A stretch of 47,737 bases of DNA from Candidatus Bipolaricaulota bacterium. Lineage in GTDB: Bacteria; Bipolaricaulota; Bipolaricaulia; RBG-16-55-9; DRXL01. The notes under the pieces were generated by a model that worked only from the letters and a program-made list of their open reading frames with translations, had not been told where the DNA came from and ran no database searches. The number at the start of each line of letters is the position of its first letter. The first letter of the stretch is position 1. Where the stretch lies: positions 1-47,737 of the forward strand of contig CALLJK010000005.1 in assembly GCA_938091745.1 (NCBI GenBank), in the 5' to 3' direction. This document shows, piece by piece, positions 8,341-16,011 of the stretch. Made by a program: the position numbers and the translations under genes.

Positions 8341-8441
8341 CTAACCCCCTGGCCCCCTTCCCGACACGGGAAGGGGGAACCTCCCCTCTCCGTTTCGGGG
8401 AGGGGCAGGGGAGGGGTCGGAGAGGGGCTAGGGGAGAGGTT
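8341..8441. repeat. GC-rich palindromic repeat, copy B, intergenic
   Basis: Fills most of the 140-base gap between the flavoprotein and PP-loop genes. Contains a perfect 11-bp stem (8353-8363 with 8367-8377, loop ACA). The outer ends CTAACCCC and AGGGGAGAGGTTA are roughly complementary, so the whole element can fold as one long hairpin. It is longer than the other copies and may act as a transcription barrier, though no T-run follows. Confidence 0.75.
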
Positions 8442-8467
8442 ACATAAAGAGGGGGAATGCACTCATT

Positions 8468-9157
8468 ATGCATGATCTGTCTTCGTGGACGTTAGCCGAG
8501 CGCGAGCAGAAGAGCTTAGAGATTTTGCGTCAAGCGCTTGCGGAGTTCGGTTCGGCAATGGCCGTGGCCTTCACTGGCGGGAAGGACTCTCTCGTCGTGC
8601 TCGACTTGGTCCGACGAGCTGGGAACGGCCACGTCTCTATCCCCGTCTTGCACATCGACACGACTGTAGACTTCCCCGAGGTCTACGAGTATCGCGACCG
8701 GCTAGCTCGCGAGTGGGGTTTTCAGCTCGTTATATATCAGAATCGCGAAGCCCTCGCCGAAGCTCCACTAACTGACGACCCAAAGTTTTGCATCTTCTGC
8801 ACCAAGCGCCTCAAGACCGAAGCGCTCAATCAAGCGATTCAAAGATATCAATGGCGCGCGCTCATCACGGGAGTCCGGTGGGATGAACACCAAGCCCGCT
8901 CGCAAGAGACGTACTTCTCGCCGCGGCCCGATCACGTGCGGGTGCATCCGATCTTGCACTTCCGCGAGCGCGATGTCTGGGAGTATATCAAAAAATATGA
9001 GCTTCCCTACTGCCCGCTCTACGACAAGGGCTATCGAAGCTTAGGGTGTGTGCCGTGCACCAAGCCCGTCTCTGACAGAAGTGTGCCGGAGCGGGCCGGG
9101 CGCGGCACTGACAAAGAGGGGCTGATGGAGCGCCTAAGGGCGTTAGGGTACTTTTGA
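8468..9157 (+). CDS. PAPS-reductase-family PP-loop protein (CysH/CysD-like)
   Basis: 229 residues. PP-loop TGGKDSLVVLDL (~36-47) binds ATP or an adenylyl nucleotide. HIDTTVDFPEVYEYRD is the family's LHIDT.(W/V)F motif. Two cysteine pairs, CIFC and GCVPC, could bind metal or a cluster. The C-terminal LGCVPCTKP...RAGR resembles proteins of the PAPS reductase/sulfate adenylyltransferase small-subunit superfamily, with roles in sulfate activation or reduction or in thiolation. No CysN or other sulfate-assimilation gene is adjacent, so the specific reaction is open. There is no well-placed Shine-Dalgarno site; a GAGGGGG run sits ~12 bases upstream of the ATG, at the edge of repeat copy B. Confidence 0.8.
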   Translation: MHDLSSWTLAEREQKSLEILRQALAEFGSAMAVAFTGGKDSLVVLDLVRRAGNGHVSIPVLHIDTTVDFPEVYEYRDRLAREWGFQLVIYQNREALAEAPLTDDPKFCIFCTKRLKTEALNQAIQRYQWRALITGVRWDEHQARSQETYFSPRPDHVRVHPILHFRERDVWEYIKKYELPYCPLYDKGYRSLGCVPCTKPVSDRSVPERAGRGTDKEGLMERLRALGYF

Positions 9158-9178
9158 ATCACAGAAGACACGGAGAGC

Positions 9179-11389
9179 ATGAGAGCAAAAGAGGCGCAGA
9201 GACAGCCTCAACCTAAGCGCCCCAGCGTTGGACAAGGGCAGCTGGAGCGTGCTTTCGCACGCTTTCATCTGCTGATCCAACGACTTCCGTCGTCGGTCTC
9301 CTTGAGGCGTTTGCGCTTCTGGCTATTGGTCGTTTTGGTCTTTTCTATCCCCATCGTGATCTATCTGCCCAACACCGAGTACGGGTACACCAAAAGCGCC
9401 GTGCTCTACTGGGGAATCTCGCTCTTAATTGCTCTCTGGGCCATCGAGCTCTTTGTCCGCCCGCAGATGCAGATCGAGGTGACGCGACTAGCCTGGCCGG
9501 CGCTGGGGGTGCTGGGCGCCGCTGCGCTCTCTCTGATCAACGCTGAGAATCTCGCGCTCAGTCTCATAAGCTTCGTCGGGCTGATCTACTTTGGGCTGCT
9601 GGGCTTGCTCATCGTGAATACTACCGAGAGCGAGTGCGATATAAAGATTCTCTTGGGCGCGCTCGTGCTGTCGGCGAGCATTGCCTCTGGGTATGGGCTG
9701 TTGCAGTATTACGGAAGGCTTCCTGGGCCGCCGGGATTTGTCGGGGGCAGCTCGGCGATGATCGCGACCTTTGGAAATCCCAATTATCTTGCGGGGTTTC
9801 TCGCGCACCTGATCGTGCCGGGGGTCTTTCTCTCATTTGTCACTCAGAATCGTTGGATGCGGGTTGGTCTCTTAGTTATTTTGATATTGATGACGGCAGC
9901 GCTTGTCGCAGCCAATTCTGTTGGGGCGTGGCTGGCTGCGCTCTTCTCTGTGCTTTTCTTCTTTGCAGGGATGCTCATCTTTCGCTTGGGAAGGGCGCTT
10001 CACGCCCAACGTCGCTGGGTGCTCGCTGCTCTGATTCTGTTGGGGGTGACGGTCTGGCTGCAAGCGCCGCCGGGGCCGCTCAATGCGCTCATCGGTCGCG
10101 CTGCCTCCGCCCAAGAATCTGCGAATCCCATTGATCAGATCGCTCGGTTCTTTCAGCGCCTGTGGGAGGAGAATTCGGGGATCGCGCGCAGCTGGAACTG
10201 GTGGATCGCTTATGAGATGCTCAAAGCGCACCCGTTTATCGGCGTGGGGCTGGGAGACTACAAAGTCGAGTTTTTAGAGTACAAAGCGCGCTTCAAAGAG
10301 ACCCCCCTGGGGCAACAGTATAACTTCTATCTGCCCAGGGCGATCCAAGCCCATAACGATTACGTGCAATTGATCGCCGAGTTGGGGCTGATTGGGCTTA
10401 TCGCTGTTGGATTTTTTGTCAGCACGCTGCTCAGAAGTGCTCATAGTTTTGTGCGCTCGCCAGAGAGCCCTGAACGACGCCTCTGGGTTGTCGCGCTATG
10501 TGCTGGTTTAGCCGCGTTTGCGACGGACGCGCTGGTGAGCTTCCCGTTGCACCTGCCAGCATCAGAGCTCAATCTCGTGCTTCTGATAAGCTTGCTCTAC
10601 GCGCGCCCGCTGCTCGGCTCAGAACCAACGGTCGCGCTCATCTCGAAGACGAAGATTACTATTGGCGCAGTGGCCTTTGTGTTGGCTCTAGTTGTCTCGT
10701 TCTTCACATATCGTGATTGGCAAGCGGATATCGCTCTTGACCAAGGGGAAGCCGAAATCAAGAGCTTACGCTACGAGACGGCGCGTCTTGCTCTGGAGCG
10801 CAGCGTCGCGTTAGGGATCGCGCCGGGGAAGGCGCTGTACTATCTCGGCGTGGTCTATGCTCAACGCGGGGAACTCCAGCGTGCCCGCGAATACTTTGAG
10901 CGCTCGCTCAAGACCTATCCCACGGAGAACGCGTACTTTCAGTTGGCTGAGCTCGATCTGCGTCTAGGGGAGACGCGGCGCGCTCGGGAGCATCTGAAGA
11001 TGCTCTTACGTCTTGATCCAGAGCCAACGATTCGTTTAGAAGCCGAATTTATGCAACGCGTGCTCATATTGATTGCAGAAGGGGATCGCACTCTCGTATG
11101 GGCGGAGCTTGCGAAATTTTTGCAAGAGCATCCGGACTACCCGCGCGGGTATTTGGTACGCGGGGTGCTGCACCGCGAGCGCGGCGAAAAAGAAGCAGCT
11201 CGCGCGGAGTTCGAGCGCGGGCTTCAGGTGATCGCAAAACTCAAAGAGGGCATTCTCAGGCGCTTAGATCAGATTCAGCGCAGCCGACGCCTCACCGACC
11301 CTGATGAGCTCACTCAGCTGCGCGCGCGCGCCGCAGCGCTCGTCCAGATGGAAGCCCAATTCGAAGAGCTGCTCGCCCAGCTGCGCTAG
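9179..11389 (+). CDS. O-antigen-ligase-family membrane protein with TPR repeats
   Basis: 736 residues. Many hydrophobic segments between ~45 and ~515 make a polytopic inner-membrane protein. The segment with AYEMLKAHPFIGVGLGDY and AIQAHNDYVQLIAELGLIGL is the Wzy_C/O-antigen ligase signature (conserved G.G and H.x.Y.Q). Residues ~520-700 are tetratricopeptide-like helices (ALYYLGVVYAQRGELQRAREYFERSL). Such fusions polymerise or ligate surface glycans onto lipid or protein acceptors; the substrate is unknown. ATG at 9179 with GGAGAG immediately upstream is the best start. It lies 21 bases after the PP-loop gene and may be co-transcribed. Confidence 0.8.
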   Translation: MRAKEAQRQPQPKRPSVGQGQLERAFARFHLLIQRLPSSVSLRRLRFWLLVVLVFSIPIVIYLPNTEYGYTKSAVLYWGISLLIALWAIELFVRPQMQIEVTRLAWPALGVLGAAALSLINAENLALSLISFVGLIYFGLLGLLIVNTTESECDIKILLGALVLSASIASGYGLLQYYGRLPGPPGFVGGSSAMIATFGNPNYLAGFLAHLIVPGVFLSFVTQNRWMRVGLLVILILMTAALVAANSVGAWLAALFSVLFFFAGMLIFRLGRALHAQRRWVLAALILLGVTVWLQAPPGPLNALIGRAASAQESANPIDQIARFFQRLWEENSGIARSWNWWIAYEMLKAHPFIGVGLGDYKVEFLEYKARFKETPLGQQYNFYLPRAIQAHNDYVQLIAELGLIGLIAVGFFVSTLLRSAHSFVRSPESPERRLWVVALCAGLAAFATDALVSFPLHLPASELNLVLLISLLYARPLLGSEPTVALISKTKITIGAVAFVLALVVSFFTYRDWQADIALDQGEAEIKSLRYETARLALERSVALGIAPGKALYYLGVVYAQRGELQRAREYFERSLKTYPTENAYFQLAELDLRLGETRRAREHLKMLLRLDPEPTIRLEAEFMQRVLILIAEGDRTLVWAELAKFLQEHPDYPRGYLVRGVLHRERGEKEAARAEFERGLQVIAKLKEGILRRLDQIQRSRRLTDPDELTQLRARAAALVQMEAQFEELLAQLR

Positions 11390-11394
11390 CTCTC

Positions 11395-11423
11395 TTGCCC
11401 CACGCCCAAATCTCGCTTACAAT
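11395..11423 (+). promoter_or_regulatory. Sigma-70-type promoter of secA
   Basis: TTGCCC (11395-11400), a 17-base spacer and TACAAT (11418-11423). The ATG of secA follows the -10 box by only 8 bases and there is no Shine-Dalgarno sequence, so the transcript should start at or almost at the start codon. Confidence 0.7.
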
Positions 11424-11431
11424 AGAGTGCT

Positions 11432-14005
11432 ATGGAATTCCTCAAACACGCCGTCGAGTGGATCTTCGGCGAGACCAATGAACAGCGCCTGCGCAAGCTC
11501 CAGCCCATTGTCGATGAGATCAACAGACTCGAGCCGGAGATCCAAAAGCTCTCCGACGATCAGTTGCGTGCCAAGACAGACGAATTCAGAGACAGGCTCG
11601 CCCACGGCGAGACGCTCGACGATATTCTCCCCGAGGCGTTCGCAGTAGTGCGCGAGACAGCCCGACGCACTATAGGGCTGCGCCCCTTCGACGTGCAGCT
11701 CATCGGTGGGATCGTCATTCACAAAGCTAAGATCGCCGAGATGAAGACCGGCGAGGGCAAGACCCTCGTCGCGACGATGCCGGCGTATCTGAACGCGCTC
11801 GTCGGGAAAGTCCATATCGTCACGGTGAACGACTACTTGGCCAAGCGCGACCGCGAGTGGATGGGCCCAATCTATGAAGCCCTAGGGCTCAAAGTCGGGC
11901 TTCTCCAAGAAACGAGTTCGCAAGAGGAGCGCAAGCAAGCCTATCAGTGCGATATCATCTACGGGACGAATGCTCAATTTGGCTTTGACTATCTGCGAGA
12001 TAACTTGGTCATCTCGCGCGATCAGCGGGTTCAGACGGGGCTCGACTTCGCGATTGTAGACGAAATAGATAATATCTTGATTGACGAGGCGCGCACCCCG
12101 TTAATCATCTCCGGGAGCACTTCAGAGACGATCAAGCTCTACAAGAAGTTTGCAGCGATCGCACCGCGCTTCCAGAAGGGTATCGATTTCGAGATCGACG
12201 AGAAGACACGCCGCGTGCACCTCACCCCAGAGGCCGGGGTCAAAAAAGCTGAAGAGATCTTACATATAGACAATCTCTACGCTCCAGAACACGTTGATCT
12301 GTTAAAACACTTGGAGACGGCCCTGCGCGCGCTCCATCTGTATAAGAGAGAGCGCGATTATATTGTCAAAGACGGGCGCGTCATCATCGTTGACGAGTTC
12401 ACTGGGCGCTTGATGCCTGACCGTCGTTGGAGCGACGGGCTCCACCAAGCCATCGAAGCCAAAGAAGGGCTCGAGATCAGAAAAGAACAACAGACGCTCG
12501 CGACGATCACGCTCCAGCACTACTTTAAGCTCTACAAGAAGCTTGCGGGCATGACCGGGACGGCCAAGACCGAAGAAGAAGAGTTTCAGCAGATCTACGG
12601 GCTGAGCGTCATCGTCATCCCCACCCATAAGCCCATGATCCGTCAAGACCTGCCCGACCGGCTCTTCACTACTGAGAAGGCGAAATTCAACGCGATCGTT
12701 GAAGAAGTTGCGCGGCTGCACGAGATCGGGCGCCCCGTGCTCATCGGCACGACGTCTATAGAAAAATCTGAGTATTTGAGCACACTGCTCAGCCGCCGTG
12801 GGCTGCCTCATAATGTCTTAAATGCCAAGCACCACGAGCGCGAAGCTGAAATTATCAAAGACGCGGGGCAGAAGGGGGCAATTACTGTTGCCACGAACAT
12901 GGCCGGGCGCGGCGTCGATATTAAGCTTGGCCCAGGGGTCGCCGAGCTTGGCGGGCTCCATATCATTGGGGCGCAGCGCCACGAGAGCCGGCGCATCGAC
13001 GACCAGCTTCGTGGGCGCGCGGGCCGCCAGGGCGACCCCGGCAGCTCCCAGTTCTACGTCTCTCTCGAAGACGATCTTATAAGACTCTTTGGCGACAGCA
13101 AGCTGCTGTCGTTCGTGAAGAAGGGCATGGCCGAAGGCGAAGCTTTAGAGCACCCTATGCTGACCAAGGCGATCCGCAACGCGCAAAAACGCGTCGAAGT
13201 CTACTACTTTGGCATTCGCAAGAGACTGCTCGAATATGATCTCGTCATGGCGCGCCAGCGCGAGGCAATCTATAGCCTGCGTGACCGGTTCCTGATCGGC
13301 GGCGAGCAAACCCTTGAAGAGAGCGCCCAAGATTTAGATAACTATCTGACAAGCGTGATCGAAGGGTACACCGACACGCTGATCGCACGCTATCTCTCTG
13401 GTGATGAGCGCGACGACGAAGCGCTTCAGAAAGAACTCGCGAGCTTTCAGAACGCTCCCTTGGACTTCACAGTCATAGGGCTCACTCCAGATACGGCACG
13501 CACGAAGATCTTAGATTTTCTGCTCAAGAACTATCACGCTCAGGCAGCGCGCCTAGGCGGAGCCTTCCCCCACTTAGCTCGGTATATGATCTTGAATCTC
13601 ATCGATGAAAACTGGCGCCAGCATCTCTTTGCCCTTGATGAATTGCAAGACGTGATTGGCTGGCGGGCCTATGCCGGGCGTGACCCATTGATAGAGTTCA
13701 AGCGCGAGTCCTTTGAGCTCTTCCAAGAACTCCTGGGGCGGATCGAGGAGCAGATCGTGAGCTATCTCATTAAGCCACAACTGAAGATCGTGGCAGCGCA
13801 GCCGGGGCGACCCGCGCGCATCGAGCGCGTCGAGTCATTGACCTATCGCCATGAAGAGATCACAGCCACAGCGGGAAATACCCAGCCTGAAAAACCCAAA
13901 GCCCAACCGCGCCGGGTGCAGCAGAAGGTCGGACGCAACGATCCGTGTCCCTGCGGCTCCGGAAAGAAATACAAGCACTGCTGCGGCGCCCGCAAACCAG
14001 AATGA
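11432..14005 (+). CDS. secA: SecA, preprotein translocase ATPase
   Basis: 857 residues, normal length. Motor ATPase that pushes Sec substrates through SecYEG at the inner membrane. Walker A MKTGEGKT (104-111); DEIDNILIDEARTPL is the DEAD-box region; the second helicase half has TNMAGRGVDIKLG and QLRGRAGRQGDPGSS; the C-terminus carries the SEC-C zinc motif CPCGSGKKYKHCC, which contacts SecB or ribosomes. The conserved N-terminal helix (RKLQPIVDEINRLEPEIQKLSDDQL) supports the chosen ATG. It is a single-gene unit with its own promoter, convergent with acyP after an 11-base gap, with no obvious terminator. Confidence 0.97.
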   Translation: MEFLKHAVEWIFGETNEQRLRKLQPIVDEINRLEPEIQKLSDDQLRAKTDEFRDRLAHGETLDDILPEAFAVVRETARRTIGLRPFDVQLIGGIVIHKAKIAEMKTGEGKTLVATMPAYLNALVGKVHIVTVNDYLAKRDREWMGPIYEALGLKVGLLQETSSQEERKQAYQCDIIYGTNAQFGFDYLRDNLVISRDQRVQTGLDFAIVDEIDNILIDEARTPLIISGSTSETIKLYKKFAAIAPRFQKGIDFEIDEKTRRVHLTPEAGVKKAEEILHIDNLYAPEHVDLLKHLETALRALHLYKRERDYIVKDGRVIIVDEFTGRLMPDRRWSDGLHQAIEAKEGLEIRKEQQTLATITLQHYFKLYKKLAGMTGTAKTEEEEFQQIYGLSVIVIPTHKPMIRQDLPDRLFTTEKAKFNAIVEEVARLHEIGRPVLIGTTSIEKSEYLSTLLSRRGLPHNVLNAKHHEREAEIIKDAGQKGAITVATNMAGRGVDIKLGPGVAELGGLHIIGAQRHESRRIDDQLRGRAGRQGDPGSSQFYVSLEDDLIRLFGDSKLLSFVKKGMAEGEALEHPMLTKAIRNAQKRVEVYYFGIRKRLLEYDLVMARQREAIYSLRDRFLIGGEQTLEESAQDLDNYLTSVIEGYTDTLIARYLSGDERDDEALQKELASFQNAPLDFTVIGLTPDTARTKILDFLLKNYHAQAARLGGAFPHLARYMILNLIDENWRQHLFALDELQDVIGWRAYAGRDPLIEFKRESFELFQELLGRIEEQIVSYLIKPQLKIVAAQPGRPARIERVESLTYRHEEITATAGNTQPEKPKAQPRRVQQKVGRNDPCPCGSGKKYKHCCGARKPE

Positions 14006-14016
14006 GAGCTCCCCCC

Positions 14017-14292
14017 TCACATATGAATCCCAAAGCCGGTGAACTCGTCGAGGTAGTCCGACCAGATCACTTCCATATGCTCGATCTGTCCTGGGCCTTC
14101 AGTCTTCAGGATCTCTAAGAGCTTCTCGATCTGATCGCGCTCACCCTCGATCTCGGCGCGCACGCTCCCGTCCCGAAGATTCTGCACATACCCCGACAGC
14201 CCTAGCGGCCGCGCCTTGCGCACCGTGAAGTTCCGGAACCCAACCCCTTGGACTTCCCCGGTGATACGGACAATCGCTCGTGCCTTGGCCAT
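14017..14292 (-). CDS. acyP: Acylphosphatase
   Basis: 91 residues, normal length for the family. Hydrolyses acyl phosphates such as acetyl or carbamoyl phosphate in the cytosol. Motif VQGVGFRNF contains catalytic Arg20; GYVQNLRDGSVRAEIEGE contains catalytic Asn38. It follows RNase Y after 3 bases and is probably its co-transcribed downstream gene. Nothing unusual. Confidence 0.94.
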   Translation of the reverse strand: MAKARAIVRITGEVQGVGFRNFTVRKARPLGLSGYVQNLRDGSVRAEIEGERDQIEKLLEILKTEGPGQIEHMEVIWSDYLDEFTGFGIHM

Positions 14293-14295
14293 ACG

Positions 14296-15843
14296 CTACT
14301 TTGCCGTCTCGATGAATTTCGTCTCCCGGATCACGTGGACTTTGATCTCCCCAGGATACTGCATCTTCTCTTCAATACAGCGCGCGATGTCATAGGAGAG
14401 CTTTGCGGCCATGTCGTCGTCAACTTCGTCGGGCCGGACCATGATGCGCACCTCACGGCCTGCTTGAATCGCATAGGCTTCTTCGACCCCGGGGAAGCTA
14501 TGGCAGATCTCCTCAAGTGCCTGGAGACGCTGCACATACGCTTCGAACGTCTCTTGGCGTGCCCCGGGGCGAGCCGCCGACAAGGCGTCAGCCGTCTGCA
14601 CGATCACGGCTAAGATCGTGCGAGCTTCCACGTCTTCATTGTGCGCGGCAATAGCGTGGACGACCTCTTCGGGCTCGCCGTAGCGCCGCGCCATCTCTGC
14701 ACTGATCAGCCCGTGCGAGCCCTCTACCTTGTGATCGACGACCTTCCCAATATCGTGCAATAATCCCGCGCGCTTGGCAAGCTTTTGCATAGTGACATCC
14801 AGGCCGAGCTCGGCAGCCAGAGCCCCCGCAAGATACGCGACTTCTATGCTATGGCGCAGCTGGTTCTGCCCATAGCTCGTGCGAAAGCTCAGTCGCCCCA
14901 CAAGCTCAACGAGCGCGGGGTGCATATTGTCAAGCCCCAGCTCAAAGAGAGCCTTCTGGCCCTCTTCTTTGATGCGCTGCGCGATGCGCTCTTTGGCTTT
15001 ATCGACTTGCTTTTTAATTTGAGCTGGGTGAATCCGCCCATCTTCTAAGAGCTTCTCCATGGCCAGCCGTGCGATCTCTCGCCGTACCGGATGGAAACAG
15101 CTCAGCGAGATCGCATCGGGGGTATCGTCGACCAAGACTTCGACTCCTGTCAGCGCTTCGAACGCTCGGATGTTGCGCCCCTCCTTGCCAATGACGCGTC
15201 CCTTGTACTCTTCATTGGGCAGCGGCACATGGCTCATCGTCGTCGACTCGACCTCGTCCGCGGCGTAGCGTTGGATTGCTGTGGCGATGATTTTGCGCGC
15301 TTCACGCTCGGCTTCGGCTTCGACACGCTCTTTAATCTGTCTGATTCTCTTGGCAAAAAAGCGCTCGGCTTCTTCCTCGACCTGCTGGACGAGCAATTCT
15401 TTCACTTGCTCTGCTGAAAGCCCTGAGAGCTCTTCTAATCGTTTGCGCTCCCCAGCGAGCAAGGCCTCACCTTGAGCGATGAGCTCGCCCAACCTCTGCA
15501 GGTCGTCCTTAAGCAGCTTCTCGGCGCGCAGCAGCTCAACGCCCTTCTGTTCGAGACGCTCCTCTTTCTTGAGCAGGCGCGCTTCGAGACGTTCAAATTT
15601 CTCTTCTTGGCGCTTGAGGCGCCGCTCCAGTTCCTCCTCACGAGCTTTGAGGACCTTCTCGACCTCGGCGAGCTTGGCCGCCTTGAGAGCCTCGGCCTCG
15701 TGGCGTGCCGCCTCTAAGATCGCTTCCGCACGCTGGTGGGTCCGCGCGAACTCCCGTCGCATCTGCCAGCGCCCCACCAGCCACCCCACAGCTAATGCAG
15801 CTATTATTCCAGATCCCAACACAAGCACCATGGCCATCGTCAT
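14296..15843 (-). CDS. rny: RNase Y, membrane-anchored endoribonuclease
   Basis: 515 residues. Initiates mRNA decay at the inner membrane. An N-terminal transmembrane helix (~3-22) is followed by a long coiled coil (~25-195), a KH RNA-binding domain (GRVIGKEGRNIRAFEALTGVEVLVDDTP) and an HD phosphohydrolase domain whose HDIGK supplies metal ligands. An in-frame upstream GTG/ATG extension exists, but AGAGGTGG seven bases before the ATG at 15843 makes that the preferred start. A strong promoter lies upstream at 15983-16011. The gene follows the MMPL exporter on the same strand and precedes acyP. Confidence 0.94.
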   Translation of the reverse strand: MTMAMVLVLGSGIIAALAVGWLVGRWQMRREFARTHQRAEAILEAARHEAEALKAAKLAEVEKVLKAREEELERRLKRQEEKFERLEARLLKKEERLEQKGVELLRAEKLLKDDLQRLGELIAQGEALLAGERKRLEELSGLSAEQVKELLVQQVEEEAERFFAKRIRQIKERVEAEAEREARKIIATAIQRYAADEVESTTMSHVPLPNEEYKGRVIGKEGRNIRAFEALTGVEVLVDDTPDAISLSCFHPVRREIARLAMEKLLEDGRIHPAQIKKQVDKAKERIAQRIKEEGQKALFELGLDNMHPALVELVGRLSFRTSYGQNQLRHSIEVAYLAGALAAELGLDVTMQKLAKRAGLLHDIGKVVDHKVEGSHGLISAEMARRYGEPEEVVHAIAAHNEDVEARTILAVIVQTADALSAARPGARQETFEAYVQRLQALEEICHSFPGVEEAYAIQAGREVRIMVRPDEVDDDMAAKLSYDIARCIEEKMQYPGEIKVHVIRETKFIETAK

Positions 15844-15925
15844 ACGAACGCCACCTCTTCTCAATGGAGAAATAGAGAACGAGCGCAAGGAGCATCGCGA
15901 GCCCATACAGCACTGCGTGTAACAT
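15638..15925 (-). CDS. Possible small membrane peptide overlapping the rny start
   Basis: Starts at an ATG with a good GAGGAGG site nine bases upstream, just downstream of the rny promoter. The first ~21 residues are a hydrophobic helix (LHAVLYGLAMLLALVLYF), then IEKRWRSY. The frame runs ~95 codons and overlaps rny by 206 bases out of frame, where composition looks like a shadow of rny. Either this is a real leader peptide coupled to rny translation, or only the first helix-encoding part matters. I cannot tell which. Confidence 0.3.
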   Translation of the reverse strand: MLHAVLYGLAMLLALVLYFSIEKRWRSYDDGHGACVGIWNNSCISCGVAGGALADATGVRADPPACGSDLRGGTPRGRGSQGGQARRGREGPQSS

Positions 15926-15982
15926 ACTCGTTGGCCTCCTCTGCGCTTGTGGGTTGAAATATTCTGTGCCCACTAACGTGCT

Positions 15983-16011
15983 ATTATAGCTGGGGACGCG
16001 AAGGGAATCAA
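15983..16011 (-). promoter_or_regulatory. Sigma-70-type promoter of rny-acyP
   Basis: On the minus strand: TTGATT (plus-strand 16006-16011), a 17-base spacer and TATAAT (15983-15988). The -35 box overlaps the last codons of the MMPL exporter gene. The predicted leader is about 50 bases to the small ORF ATG and 130 to the rny ATG, unlike the nearly leaderless promoters elsewhere in the window. Confidence 0.75.

Noticed and set aside
8328-8467. tRNA or structured RNA gene in the largest intergenic gap
   Set aside because: The folding potential comes from the repeat element; no cloverleaf or conserved RNA motif is visible.
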